Shown here piece by piece: positions 8,823-16,871 of a stretch of 64,000 nt of DNA. Within the stretch, counting starts at the first letter, position 1; each line of letters opens with the position of its first letter. The notes below the pieces were generated by a model. That model was not told where the DNA came from. It was given only the letters and a program-made list of their open reading frames with translations, and ran no database searches. The stretch covers positions 1 to 64,000 of the forward strand of contig JACJYC010000014.1 in assembly GCA_020636325.1 (NCBI GenBank), read 5' to 3'. Source of the DNA: Lewinellaceae bacterium. GTDB lineage: Bacteria; Bacteroidota; Bacteroidia; Chitinophagales; Saprospiraceae. The position numbers and the translations under genes are program-made.

Positions 8823-8879
8823 CGGGCTTCGGAAGCCCGGCCCGACCGCAAGGTCGTCAGCCGGAATTTCCGAAGCCCG
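8823..8879. terminator. Nested inverted repeats between convergent genes, probable bidirectional terminator
   Basis: A perfect 12-base inverted repeat (cgggcttcggaa at 8823-8834 with ttccgaagcccg at 8868-8879) encloses a perfect five-pair hairpin with a GCAA tetraloop (8843-8856). An alternative local hairpin, 8823-8839, uses the left arm alone. The structure fills the 105-base gap between the stops of the caspase-like gene (plus strand) and the TonB receptor gene (minus strand). Confidence 0.5.
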
Positions 8880-8893
8880 AATGTTTTGATTGG

Positions 8894-11323
8894 TCAGAAT
8901 TTGGCGCCAACCGATACCACAAAGCTCCGCCCGTCCGACGGCAAAATGCCGGGCCCCGGATAGCCGGTTGCCCGCCGGGTATAATAACGCTCGTCCGTAA
9001 TGTTGTTGATCGAACAACGGATGCTGTAGCTGGTGAGGAAACGCCAGGTGAAACTCAAATCCGTCAGGAAATAAGCGGGTACCACGCCGTTCACGCCCGT
9101 AGCGGTCGCCTTCGTGTTCAGGGCATCCGAATAATTATCGCTGACATAACTCCCCTGCAGCGTAGCCGAGAACTTCTTGTAGCGGTACGTGATCCCGTTC
9201 CGGCTGATCCATTCGGGCACATTTTCCACCCGGTTCCCGTCGATATCCCGGTTTTCGCCGGCAACGGAAACCGTACCCCGGGTATAAAAGGCCGAATTAT
9301 AGGCTGTTGAGGTGAACAGCGACAGGTCGCTCGCACCGGAATGGTTGCCGGAGAGGTTGAGCGGATGGAATTCCAGGTAAAATTCCGCGCCCTGGTTGAC
9401 CATATCGCCGATATTGGTATGGAAGAAATAAGGGCCGTTGGCGTCATTGAGGATCAGCGTGCCGATGCGGTTGTCGTATTGCAGCCTGAAATAGTTGACA
9501 TCGAATTGGAGGACGTCCCTGAGGGTCCCCCGGATCCCGATCTCGCTGTTATTGCCTTTGGCATCCTCCAGGTCCGGATTGATCCGGTCCAGGTCCGTCG
9601 GCGGGATCAGGTCGGAGTGGAGCACCGGCCGGAAGTTTTGCGTGAAGTTGGCGTAAGCCTCCATGGAATGGCCGAGCTGATATCCAAGCCCCAGGCCGAA
9701 CAGCGGTACGTTCCGGTTCAGCTTATAGGGCAGGTCCAAACCGGGAAGGTCTTTGATCACGCCGCTCATTTCCGTTTTGATCACCTCATAGCGCAATCCC
9801 GGGGTAACCGAAAAGCGCTTGGTCAGGTTGAATACGTTCTCCGCAAAGAACGCATAATTCCAGGTCCGGAAAACCAGGTCGATCCGGTAGGGTTCGATCA
9901 GCGAAAGGTCGAAATCCGAACCGGTGGTCCCTTTACCTTTTTGTTTGCGCACGGTCCGGCTGTTGCCGTATTTCACGCCCGTTGAAAAATGGCTCTCGCC
10001 TTTCAGGAGCTTATAATGTTGCATCAGCCGCAACTCCCCGGCATAGCTGTGGTAATAATCCCGGTCAACCTGGCGCGGATTATAGGCGTCGGTAGCCGCG
10101 TTGATGGTATCGTTGACCGTGGGCAGGGTGATGAACTGAACGCTGTTCCGTTCGCCCAGAATAGCGGAAGTCCTGGCCGTGATCAGGGTATTTTTGGCGA
10201 TTTGCCAGGAATAGTGAAGCGCGGGCACGTAGATCGTCGGGTTGAAGTAGTTCCTGGGGCGATTGGACTGGCGGGCGTCGGCCTCGAACATCTCATCGGT
10301 CAGCCCTGCCGCAAAGTGGTTCACGTAGGTCATATGCGACATTTCGGCGCTCAGGCTCATTTTCGGCGCAAGGTCGTATTTGAGCGACACGTGCCAGGCG
10401 TTGAAATGGTAGTCGCTGTTTTCGCGCCAGCCTTCCGACCGCCGGAAATCGTAGTAGCCGTAGTAGGTCAGTTTGCCCACCTTGCCGCCCGCCGCGTTGA
10501 AAGAGCTGAACAGGCCGAACGATCCTGCGCTTTGCGCCGTTTCCAGGGAAATTTCCCTGGTCGTATCGGGTTGCTTGATCTCGTAATCCAGCAATCCGCC
10601 GAACTGCGGGCCGTATTGCAGGGCGCCGGACCCCCGGATCAGCCGGATGGCTCCCACGGCTTCCATCGGCGGGTTGTAATGACTTTCCGGGTAGCCGAAA
10701 AGGTCGGAATTGGTCGTGTTGCCGTTTTGTTGAACGTGAAGTTCCCAGGAGCGGTGCGGGATGAGTCCGCGCGTCGCCACGCCGACCTGATTGCCGGTGC
10801 CGTCCATTTCCCAGACCATCATGCCCGGGGCTTTGGAGAAAATGTGGCGCGGCAGGTTTTCCGCCAGGTCGGCGTCGAGCCCCTGCAGGTTGATCACCTC
10901 ATTTTTTTTGCCGGCGAAGATATTGGTCCCTTCAACTTCGGGCAGCACGCCGTGCGTTTGGAAGGTGCGGTTGCCCACCACTTCCACATCACTGAGGTTC
11001 TGGAGCGCCGGCGCCAGGGTCAGCTGCCGGGTGACGGTCTCATCTTTCCCAACGGAGACGTTCACCCGTTGTTCCTGAAAAGACAGGTGAGAGACCACCA
11101 GAACGTAACGGCCCACCTGAACCCTGTCGAATTCAAATCGCCCGTCGGCATCAGTGACAACGCCTCGCGTCAAAGGAGATAACAATATGCTGACATTTTC
11201 AATCGGCGATCCCTGCTGGTCGTGGACCGTCCCGGTAATGCGGCCGAAGCCGGCCTGAGCGCGGCCGCCCAGGGTTAAAAACACAAAAAGCACGATAAGG
11301 TAAAAAGTGTTGGCGAGTTTCAT
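8894..11323 (-). CDS. TonB-dependent outer-membrane receptor, FecA-like
   Basis: An 809-residue outer-membrane receptor for active, TonB-driven uptake, probably of a ferric chelate. From the ATG at 11323 it has a signal peptide (MKLANTFYLIVLFVFLTLGG), a carboxypeptidase-regulatory-like domain at about 28-110 (ITGTVHDQQGSPIENVSILL), a plug at about 125-250, and a 22-strand-type barrel ending in a terminal Phe (VVSVGAKF). The plug contains motifs typical of the FecA group (GVATRGLIPHRSWELHVQQN, RLIRGSGALQYGPQFGG). The N-terminal signalling domain that talks to an anti-sigma factor is absent, and no FecI/FecR pair is nearby. The frame is open back to 11419, but those 32 extra residues precede the signal peptide. 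It converges on the caspase-like gene. The real ligand cannot be told from sequence alone. Confidence 0.9.
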   Translation of the reverse strand: MKLANTFYLIVLFVFLTLGGRAQAGFGRITGTVHDQQGSPIENVSILLSPLTRGVVTDADGRFEFDRVQVGRYVLVVSHLSFQEQRVNVSVGKDETVTRQLTLAPALQNLSDVEVVGNRTFQTHGVLPEVEGTNIFAGKKNEVINLQGLDADLAENLPRHIFSKAPGMMVWEMDGTGNQVGVATRGLIPHRSWELHVQQNGNTTNSDLFGYPESHYNPPMEAVGAIRLIRGSGALQYGPQFGGLLDYEIKQPDTTREISLETAQSAGSFGLFSSFNAAGGKVGKLTYYGYYDFRRSEGWRENSDYHFNAWHVSLKYDLAPKMSLSAEMSHMTYVNHFAAGLTDEMFEADARQSNRPRNYFNPTIYVPALHYSWQIAKNTLITARTSAILGERNSVQFITLPTVNDTINAATDAYNPRQVDRDYYHSYAGELRLMQHYKLLKGESHFSTGVKYGNSRTVRKQKGKGTTGSDFDLSLIEPYRIDLVFRTWNYAFFAENVFNLTKRFSVTPGLRYEVIKTEMSGVIKDLPGLDLPYKLNRNVPLFGLGLGYQLGHSMEAYANFTQNFRPVLHSDLIPPTDLDRINPDLEDAKGNNSEIGIRGTLRDVLQFDVNYFRLQYDNRIGTLILNDANGPYFFHTNIGDMVNQGAEFYLEFHPLNLSGNHSGASDLSLFTSTAYNSAFYTRGTVSVAGENRDIDGNRVENVPEWISRNGITYRYKKFSATLQGSYVSDNYSDALNTKATATGVNGVVPAYFLTDLSFTWRFLTSYSIRCSINNITDERYYTRRATGYPGPGILPSDGRSFVVSVGAKF

Positions 11324-11540
11324 TATCAGGTAAAATTTTGCCAATGCGCCTGTCATTGGAGGTGAATAAAATGCCCCCGGCCAACGGGCCTGAAGGCAGC
11401 AAAAAAAGAAACCCCGCAAATTACGACTTGCCGCCTAAAATGAAAACCGGACGCCCATAATCCAACGCTTTTACCCATTGTTACCCCTGCCGCATCCCTA
11501 ATATTAGGTACCGGCTGCAAGCCCCCGGGCTGCCTTCCAT

Positions 11541-11571
11541 TTTGAAATATCCCGCCTAACCCTTAGATTTG
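11541..11571 (+). promoter_or_regulatory. Bacteroidota-type promoter for the 2TM gene
   Basis: TTTG at 11541-11544 is followed, after exactly 19 bases, by TAGATTTG at 11564-11571. This matches the known Bacteroidota housekeeping promoter pattern (TTTG at -33, TAnnTTTG at -7). Transcription would start near 11578, about 15 bases before the ATG of the 2TM gene. Confidence 0.6.
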
Positions 11572-11592
11572 CCATAAAACTCAACACATCCT

Positions 11593-11997
11593 ATGGATGA
11601 CGATCGCGTGATAAAAATGGCTCAGAAGCGGGTGAGGGCCAAAAAGAAATTCTACAAACACTTCGGCGCCTTCATCGCTGTCACCGGGTTTTTCCTCGCA
11701 ATGAATGTCCTCACCTTTGATGAGTCCGGTAATTGGTGGTTCTTCTTTCCCGTGCTCCCCTGGGGCGTAGCCATCCTCATCCACTATTTTAACGTCTTCG
11801 GGCTTCCGGCCTCCAACAACGCCCTTACCCCTGAATGGGAAAGCGAAGAACTGGAAAAGGAAATCAAACGCCTCCGCAGCGAATTGCACATCCGGATGGA
11901 GAAACAACCCGAAGGCCTGGACCTGAACGAACAAATGGAGCTCAAAGAGCTGGAAAAAGAACAGGATAAACGGTGGAAGGAAGAGGATTTGGTTTGA
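11593..11997 (+). CDS. 2TM domain-containing membrane protein, 134 aa
   Basis: A small membrane protein with the Bacteroidota 2TM domain: a charged N-terminus (ARKRV-like, KKFYKHFGAF), a first membrane helix at about residues 26-42 (FIAVTGFFLAMNVLTF), a short loop rich in Trp, and a second helix at about 48-66 (WWFFFPVLPWGVAILIHYF). The rest, about 80-134, is a highly charged Glu/Lys-rich helix that may form a coiled coil in the cytoplasm. Its function is unknown in the family; in other Bacteroidota such domains sometimes stand beside or fuse to LytTR regulators, but here the LytTR gene is 10 kb away. A well-matched promoter lies just upstream. It is followed immediately by a heptamer repeat array. 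Confidence 0.85.
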   Translation: MDDDRVIKMAQKRVRAKKKFYKHFGAFIAVTGFFLAMNVLTFDESGNWWFFFPVLPWGVAILIHYFNVFGLPASNNALTPEWESEELEKEIKRLRSELHIRMEKQPEGLDLNEQMELKELEKEQDKRWKEEDLV

Positions 11998-12186
11998 GGA
12001 TTGCTGGATGCTGGATGCTGGATGCTTGTAACTGGATGCTGGATGCTTGTAACTGCCACGCCGAGGCGTGGTGGATGCTTGTAACTGGATGCTGGATGCT
12101 GGATGCTTGTAGCTGGATGCTAGATGCTGGATGCTTGTAACTGGCAACTGACAACTGGATACTGACAACTGACAACTGACAACTAG
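11998..12186. repeat. Array of degenerate 7-base repeats with an inserted palindrome
   Basis: Beginning right after the 2TM stop codon, the sequence reads as 7-base units in constant register: TGGATGC and TTGTAAC alternate, and the right end turns into TGACAAC units. The register is interrupted by 18 bases containing the palindrome CCACGCCGAGGCGTGG (12056-12071, seven-pair arms). The array fills the gap between the convergent 2TM and outer-membrane barrel genes. It resembles the heptanucleotide short tandem repeats described in cyanobacteria; copy number and genomic spread cannot be judged here. Confidence 0.85.
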
Positions 12187-12192
12187 TCCATA

Positions 12193-12990
12193 TCAAATCC
12201 GCAAAACAAATCCAACGCCGAACCGCCTTGAAAGGCCCACATTCTGCCCACCCAGCATAAAAGCGCCGTTGGCATACAGGCCGAAAGCGGGGGTGATCGT
12301 GAAATACAGGGTTCCGCCCGTCCGGAGCCAGTCAGAACCCTCTCCTGCGGCCAGGGTCTGGTCAATTCCGTTGGACAAGGTATTGTAGTATTCCAGCCAG
12401 GCCTCCGCAAATACGATGCGGCTGCCGGCCCCTGCCCTGAACAAAACCGGGATCGCCTGCCGGACGGTCGGAATGATCTGGAAATCAATGCCGCTCTGCA
12501 GGTGAAAAAACACACCGAAGGGCGCCTGGTACTGAACCACCAGCCGGCCCTGGAAATAGGTGGCCTTCTGCCCGATGGGGTTGCTGCTCATCGTGGGATA
12601 ATCAGCGATCGGAAAGCTCAGGCCTACGGCGGTCGCCGTGGTCCATTTGGCCGCCCCGGACTCCCGGTAGCCGTTGCGGTATTTCAACCAGACGGACACG
12701 TCCTGGAATCCGCGGTCATCGGCATCCACCCAAATGTACGGCGCGGTGACGATCAGGCTGGTATGGTCCCGCAGGCCGTGTTCCATAAAAAAGGAAACGG
12801 ACCCGGAGCGTTGCACCGCCTCGCGCGGCTCGTCCCCGAAATTATACCGGTCGAAACGCTCATCCGCCAGGGTCAGCGCCAGGACCGTTTCGCCGCCTTC
12901 CGGGAAAAAGCCGGTAACCGGCCCTTGCGCGCTCAAATGGAGCGGAAGCAACCCCAGGGGAATAAAAAAACTCTTTATATTCAATCGCAT
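12193..12990 (-). CDS. Outer-membrane beta-barrel protein of unknown function
   Basis: A 265-residue exported protein with a signal peptide (MRLNIKSFFIPLGLLPLHLSAQG) and strongly alternating amphipathic strands through to a terminal hydrophobic strand (FGVGFVLRI), as in transporter-type or alginate/phenol-channel-like small barrels. Aromatic girdle residues are frequent. I chose the ATG at 12990, which starts directly at the signal peptide; the ATG at 13017 would put nine residues (MKRPTLYNN) before it. No enzymatic motif is visible. The gene stands alone between the heptamer array and the divergent glycosyltransferase gene. It is perhaps a passive pore or a structural barrel; no ligand can be named. 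Confidence 0.8.
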   Translation of the reverse strand: MRLNIKSFFIPLGLLPLHLSAQGPVTGFFPEGGETVLALTLADERFDRYNFGDEPREAVQRSGSVSFFMEHGLRDHTSLIVTAPYIWVDADDRGFQDVSVWLKYRNGYRESGAAKWTTATAVGLSFPIADYPTMSSNPIGQKATYFQGRLVVQYQAPFGVFFHLQSGIDFQIIPTVRQAIPVLFRAGAGSRIVFAEAWLEYYNTLSNGIDQTLAAGEGSDWLRTGGTLYFTITPAFGLYANGAFMLGGQNVGLSRRFGVGFVLRI

Positions 12991-13104
12991 ATTATTGTAC
13001 AGGGTTGGTCGTTTCAAATGTGCGGCTTGTAGAAAAAAAGGTTATTGCCGTTAAAACGCAACCTCTAAAAAACAATTTTCTGCGTTTTAAAGTTAAAATT
13101 AGCC

Positions 13105-13112
13105 TATATTTG
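13105..13112 (+). promoter_or_regulatory. Possible -7 box (TATATTTG) for the glycosyltransferase-rpoD region
   Basis: TATATTTG matches the Bacteroidota -7 consensus TAnnTTTG exactly. No clear TTTG stands 19-20 bases upstream, only a T-rich run. If used, the transcript would start near 13119 and carry an approximately 110-base leader before the TTG start of the glycosyltransferase. Confidence 0.4.
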
Positions 13113-13230
13113 GCGCTTACGAAGTAACTTGAGAACAACGCGCAATGTCCTGGTCTCCCTATGAGAGGGGGTTCGGTTTCCGTGCCCGATCGGCAGAAAC
13201 AGAGCCTGATCCCCGGGTAGAGCGCACTAA

Positions 13231-13989
13231 TTGATCGAATACTTGGCTGAAAATCTGGTTATCATTCCAACCTACAACGAGCGGGAAAATATCGTCAAAA
13301 TGATCGAGACGGTATTCGCCCTGGAACGGCCATTTCATTTGCTGATCGTAGATGACGGCTCTCCGGACGGAACCGGCGCCATCGTCAAGGATTGCCAGAA
13401 AAGGTATCCCAACAAGCTCTTTTTGATCGAACGGTCCGGTAAACTGGGGCTCGGGACAGCCTATATAGAAGGCTTCCGCTGGGGCCTTGAGCGATCCTAC
13501 GATTATTTCTTCGAAATGGATGCCGACTTTTCCCATAACCCCAGGGACCTGGTCCGCCTGCTGGAAGCCTGCGAGAACGGCGCCGACGTCGCCATAGGTT
13601 CCAGATACGTCCGCGGCGGCAAAATGGAAAACTGGCCCTTTGACCGCAAATTCCTCTCGCTGGGCGCTTCCATTTACGTCCGCTGCGTGACCTGGATGCC
13701 GGTCGCCGACCCAACTGCCGGTTTCATTTGTTATAATCGAAAAACGCTTTCCACCATCGACCTGGACAAGATCCAGTTTGTCGGTTATGCGTTCCAGATC
13801 GAAATGAAATTCGCGGCCTTTTCTTTAGGTTTCAAAATAAGAGAAATTCCTATTACCTTTACAGACAGGGTCGAAGGGATCTCCAAAATGTCCAAAGGAA
13901 TCGTCAAAGAGGCCATTCTGGGCGTTCTGGCCATGCGGTGGCGAAGCTTTTTTTACAGCTATGCCCTGCAACCGGGAACTTTTGAATAA
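13231..13989 (+). CDS. Polyprenol-phosphate mannose synthase-like glycosyltransferase (GT2)
   Basis: A soluble single-domain GT2 enzyme of 252 residues or slightly fewer. Family members transfer a sugar, usually mannose from GDP-mannose, to a polyprenyl phosphate on the inner face of the membrane, for later O-mannosylation or glycan assembly. The nucleotide-binding start (LVIIPTYNERENI), IVDDGSPDGTG, the DxD motif in MDADFSHNP, SRYVRGG and the C-terminal GISKMSKG are all present and match dolichol-phosphate mannose synthase enzymes. No C-terminal membrane helices are present, so this is the soluble type. An in-frame stop at 13228-13230 rules out an upstream ATG; the start must be TTG at 13231 or TTG at 13243, the latter giving the more typical N-terminus. 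The rpoD gene follows 88 bases downstream on the same strand. Confidence 0.88.
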   Translation: MIEYLAENLVIIPTYNERENIVKMIETVFALERPFHLLIVDDGSPDGTGAIVKDCQKRYPNKLFLIERSGKLGLGTAYIEGFRWGLERSYDYFFEMDADFSHNPRDLVRLLEACENGADVAIGSRYVRGGKMENWPFDRKFLSLGASIYVRCVTWMPVADPTAGFICYNRKTLSTIDLDKIQFVGYAFQIEMKFAAFSLGFKIREIPITFTDRVEGISKMSKGIVKEAILGVLAMRWRSFFYSYALQPGTFE

Positions 13990-14077
13990 CATTACCTGTA
14001 TTTGATTATGAGCAGGCAGCAACTTTTTCAGCCGTAATATCGTATTATTAATTAGGGTTTTGTAAATATCCCAAACC

Positions 14078-14944
14078 ATGCGTCAACTTAAGATTACCAA
14101 TAAGATCACCACCCGGGAAAGCCTGGCGCTGGATAAATATCTCAGCGACATCGGCAAGATCGGCATGCTTTCGGCAGATGAAGAAGCCGAAATGGCACGC
14201 CGCATCAAACAGGGCGATGAGGAAGCATTGGAACGGTTGACCAAATCTAACCTCCGTTTTGTCGTATCAGTAGCCAAACAATACCAAAACCAGGGCCTTT
14301 CCCTCAGCGACCTGATCAACGAAGGAAATGTCGGCCTCATCAAGGCCGCCCGCAGGTTCGACGAGACCAAAGGTTTCAAATTCATCTCCTACGCCGTATG
14401 GTGGATCCGCCAGTCCATCCTGCAAGCCATCGTAGAACATTCCCGGATCGTTCGCCTCCCGCTCAACAAGGTTGGTTCCTACAATAAGGTCAATGAAGCC
14501 TTTACCCACTTCTACCAGGAGTTCGAACGCGATCCGACCGACGAAGAACTGGCCGACCTGCTGGAAATGACGCCCAAAGAAGTCCAGAACATGCTCAAAG
14601 GCACCACCCGGCATGTTTCCGTCGACGCACCGCTCAGCGGCGAAGAAGGCGACTCCACCATGCTCGACCTCATCACCGGCGACAACGACATGAGCCCCGA
14701 TTCCCACCTGATGGAACAATCCCTCCGGGAAGAGGTGCAACAAGGCCTGTCCATCCTCTCCCCGCGGGAAATGGAAGTCCTTTCCGCCTACTACGGGCTC
14801 AACGGTCAGAAAGCGCTCACCCTCGAAGAGATCGGCGAGCTGTTCGACCTGACCCGCGAAAGGGTCCGCCAGATCAAGGAGCGCGCCATCCGCAGACTCC
14901 GCAAATCGTATAATCGCAATACGCTGAAATCATACCTCGGCTGA
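14078..14944 (+). CDS. rpoD: Primary RNA polymerase sigma factor, RpoD/SigA
   Basis: The 288-residue product is the housekeeping sigma factor that directs RNA polymerase to TTTG/TAnnTTTG promoters. Region 1.2 is at about 10-50, region 2 at about 55-125 ([39 protein letters not shown]), region 3 at about 130-205 and region 4 at about 215-285 with the helix-turn-helix ([20 protein letters not shown]). Region 1.1 is missing, and the total length of about 288 residues is normal for Bacteroidota primary sigma factors. The start [15 protein letters not shown] is the family's usual N-terminus. A hairpin and T tract follow the stop codon. Confidence 0.97.
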   Translation: MRQLKITNKITTRESLALDKYLSDIGKIGMLSADEEAEMARRIKQGDEEALERLTKSNLRFVVSVAKQYQNQGLSLSDLINEGNVGLIKAARRFDETKGFKFISYAVWWIRQSILQAIVEHSRIVRLPLNKVGSYNKVNEAFTHFYQEFERDPTDEELADLLEMTPKEVQNMLKGTTRHVSVDAPLSGEEGDSTMLDLITGDNDMSPDSHLMEQSLREEVQQGLSILSPREMEVLSAYYGLNGQKALTLEEIGELFDLTRERVRQIKERAIRRLRKSYNRNTLKSYLG

Positions 14945-14965
14945 AACATGCTGTTCCGGCCCGCA

Positions 14966-15007
14966 AAATTCCTCTTTCCGCCCATGGGAAGGGGATTTTT
15001 GTTTTTT
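14966..15007 (+). terminator. Rho-independent-like terminator of rpoD
   Basis: An imperfect stem (aaattcctctttcc with gggaaggggattttt, loop about gcccat) ends in a T-rich run (atttttgtttttt) about 25 bases after the rpoD stop codon. The stem has mismatches, so the exact pairing is uncertain. Confidence 0.5.
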
Positions 15008-15063
15008 ACCTTTACAGCTCAAAATTTCTCCCCGGACATCCGGAACCAAAGAAAGCCGTCGCC

Positions 15064-16134
15064 ATGATCATTCGTCGCAATGCCATTTTGTTGCTGCTCC
15101 TCCCCTTCCTGGTTGCTGCCTGCGGAAAAAAAGCGGGCCAGGAAGAACATTTTGACCTGACCACCGTCCGGAACGGAGTCCTGCTCCGGGACGCCCCTAC
15201 CCTGGATGGGAAAAGCCTGCTGGAATTGAAGGAAAATACCCCCTTGCGGGATCTCGGTCAGGTGAGCGACAACCTCACCCACCTCGAATACCAGGGTGCT
15301 GCGTTCGACGAACCCTGGATCAGGGTCGGCGGCCCCGACAGCCTGGAGGCCTGGGTGTATGGCGCTGATGTGATGCCGATCGGCGCTGACAGTTCCGCCG
15401 TCAGGCGTTTCCGGCAGGATAAATCGCTGCAGGCCCTGCTGGGCGCCGGTTTGCTGGACAGCCTGCAGCAATTCAACCGGACCTATGAACAAATCCCCGA
15501 TGCCGCAGGCCTTGCTGCCGCTTACCGCGAAGGGGACAGCCTCCGGTTGGCCATTTCCAATGCATTGGGCGCCAAACTGGTGACCTTTCCCGTCCCGGAC
15601 ATTACCTTCATGCGCGAACGCATCCGCGGATACCAACCCTTGTTGGTCGCCGAAGGGACGGCCTGGTACCTGTTCAATGACTATACCCAATGGCTGACCG
15701 CAGCCCGAAAGACCCCGGAGCCGGAAGACGACGCCTTCATCGAGGTCATGATCGCCTGCTTCCCGGAAGACAGCATCGAATATTTTTATCCCGTTTGGTT
15801 CCTGCAAACCTGGGATTACGGCGGCAAAAGCCTGCTGGGTCAGGGACACCATTTTGAGATCCTGGAAAAAGCGGATGCCCTCTTCGCCAAAAACAACTTG
15901 TTCCATCCCGAACTCAACGACCTGAAAAAAAGGATACTCGACGATATCACCGACGTCAATGTCAGCTATTGGGAAGATGCCCCGACGATCCGGCAGGAGT
16001 TGGACAAAATCCTGACCCGGAAATGGGCAATCCTGTCCGAAGCCGATCTGGGGGTGATCCGGATCCGGCGGGCGCAATTCGACGACCCGGAAAAGAACGG
16101 CATCCAATACAACGCCCGCTCAGGTGAGGAGTAA
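15064..16134 (+). CDS. Lipoprotein with SH3-like N-terminal domain, 356 aa
   Basis: An exported lipoprotein: the signal sequence MIIRRNAILLLLLPFLVAAC ends in a clear lipobox with Cys20 as the acylation site, followed by Gly-Lys-Lys. Residues about 32-95 resemble a bacterial SH3 domain (NGVLLRDAPTLDGKSLLELK, LRDLGQVSDNLTHLEYQG, then WIRVGG... EAWVYGADV). The remainder is mostly helical and does not resemble a family I know. It lies between rpoD and the yigZ-like gene on the same strand, five bases before the latter, so those two are probably co-transcribed. It probably sits in the periplasm, anchored to a membrane; bacterial SH3 domains often bind peptidoglycan or peptides, but this is inference. 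Confidence 0.85.
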   Translation: MIIRRNAILLLLLPFLVAACGKKAGQEEHFDLTTVRNGVLLRDAPTLDGKSLLELKENTPLRDLGQVSDNLTHLEYQGAAFDEPWIRVGGPDSLEAWVYGADVMPIGADSSAVRRFRQDKSLQALLGAGLLDSLQQFNRTYEQIPDAAGLAAAYREGDSLRLAISNALGAKLVTFPVPDITFMRERIRGYQPLLVAEGTAWYLFNDYTQWLTAARKTPEPEDDAFIEVMIACFPEDSIEYFYPVWFLQTWDYGGKSLLGQGHHFEILEKADALFAKNNLFHPELNDLKKRILDDITDVNVSYWEDAPTIRQELDKILTRKWAILSEADLGVIRIRRAQFDDPEKNGIQYNARSGEE

Positions 16135-16139
16135 CGCTT

Positions 16140-16793
16140 GTGAAAGACGAATATAAAACATTGAAGGAACCTTGCCTGGGAGAATTCCGCGACCGCGGCA
16201 GCAAGTTCCTGGCCTACGGGTTCCCCATCCGGTCGGAAGAGGAATTCCAGGAGCGATTGGCGGAGGTGAAAAAAGAACACGTCAAAGCGCGCCATCACTG
16301 CTACGCCTGGCGCCTCGGCCTCGACGGCAACGCCTTCCGCGCCAACGACGACGGCGAACCCAGCGGCACGGCCGGCCGGCCCATTCTCGGGCAGATCGAC
16401 AGCTTTGAGCTGACCTATGTCGGCATTGTGGTCGTTCGGTATTTCGGCGGCACGCTGCTCGGCACCTCCGGCCTGATCAACGCCTACCGCCAAAGCGCAG
16501 CCGACGCCCTTTCGCAAGCAGCGGTCATCACAAGGATCGTTGAAAATACCTACCGCATCAATTTTGATTACGCCCTGATGAGCCGGGTGATGAACGGCCT
16601 GTCCCAACTTGAGATCAACATCGTCGCACAGGATTTTTCCGAATCGGCCGGCCTGGAGATCGCCATCCGGCAAACGGAATCCGAAGCCAAATTGCGCCAG
16701 TTAAAGGCCGTCGTCGCCGATGTTTACCTGGAAGAAGTGGACGGGCTGGAGGCGATTCCCGGATTTGAAATTCTGCACATCGAAACGCGATGA
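16140..16793 (+). CDS. yigZ: YigZ/IMPACT family protein
   Basis: A 217-residue cytoplasmic protein of the YigZ family (N-terminal IMPACT domain, C-terminal ferredoxin-like DUF1949 domain). The N-terminal domain shows the family motifs RDRGSKFLAYGFPI, ARHHCYAW, DDGEPSGTAGRPIL and VVRYFGGTLLGTSGLINAYR. The C-terminal domain, about 140-215, is weaker in sequence. Eukaryotic IMPACT proteins modulate the translation regulator GCN1; the bacterial role is not settled. The start is GTG at 16140, five bases after the lipoprotein's stop. The gene is convergent with the T9SS protein downstream, across a 78-base T-rich gap. Confidence 0.92.
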   Translation: MKDEYKTLKEPCLGEFRDRGSKFLAYGFPIRSEEEFQERLAEVKKEHVKARHHCYAWRLGLDGNAFRANDDGEPSGTAGRPILGQIDSFELTYVGIVVVRYFGGTLLGTSGLINAYRQSAADALSQAAVITRIVENTYRINFDYALMSRVMNGLSQLEINIVAQDFSESAGLEIAIRQTESEAKLRQLKAVVADVYLEEVDGLEAIPGFEILHIETR

Positions 16794-16871
16794 GGCGTCC
16801 TTCGCAGTTTTTTTTGTTTCTTTTGCGGTTAAATAAAAAATCACCCGGGAATAAGCCTGTTTTTCCAAAGC

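Noticed and set aside
9989..11182. Long plus-strand open frame of 397 codons opposite the TonB receptor
   Set aside because: It is the antisense shadow of a well-supported receptor gene; high GC makes long non-coding frames common here, and the translation has no domain.
11324..11419. N-terminal extension of the FecA-like receptor
   Set aside because: The 32 extra residues lie before a complete signal peptide that starts at the ATG at 11323, and a candidate -7-like box (about 11417-11423, minus strand) would lie downstream of that upstream start.
11942..12196. Open frame of 84 codons on the minus strand across the heptamer array
   Set aside because: It is made of Gln/Ser/Ile-rich codons produced by the 7-base repeat (a period-7 repeat cycles through all frames) and overlaps the 2TM gene; no start signal or coding character.
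13160..13230. Possible tRNA or small RNA gene (TTCGG-containing region)
   Set aside because: No cloverleaf, TTCGA loop with matching stems or CCA end could be built; only short local pairings are visible.
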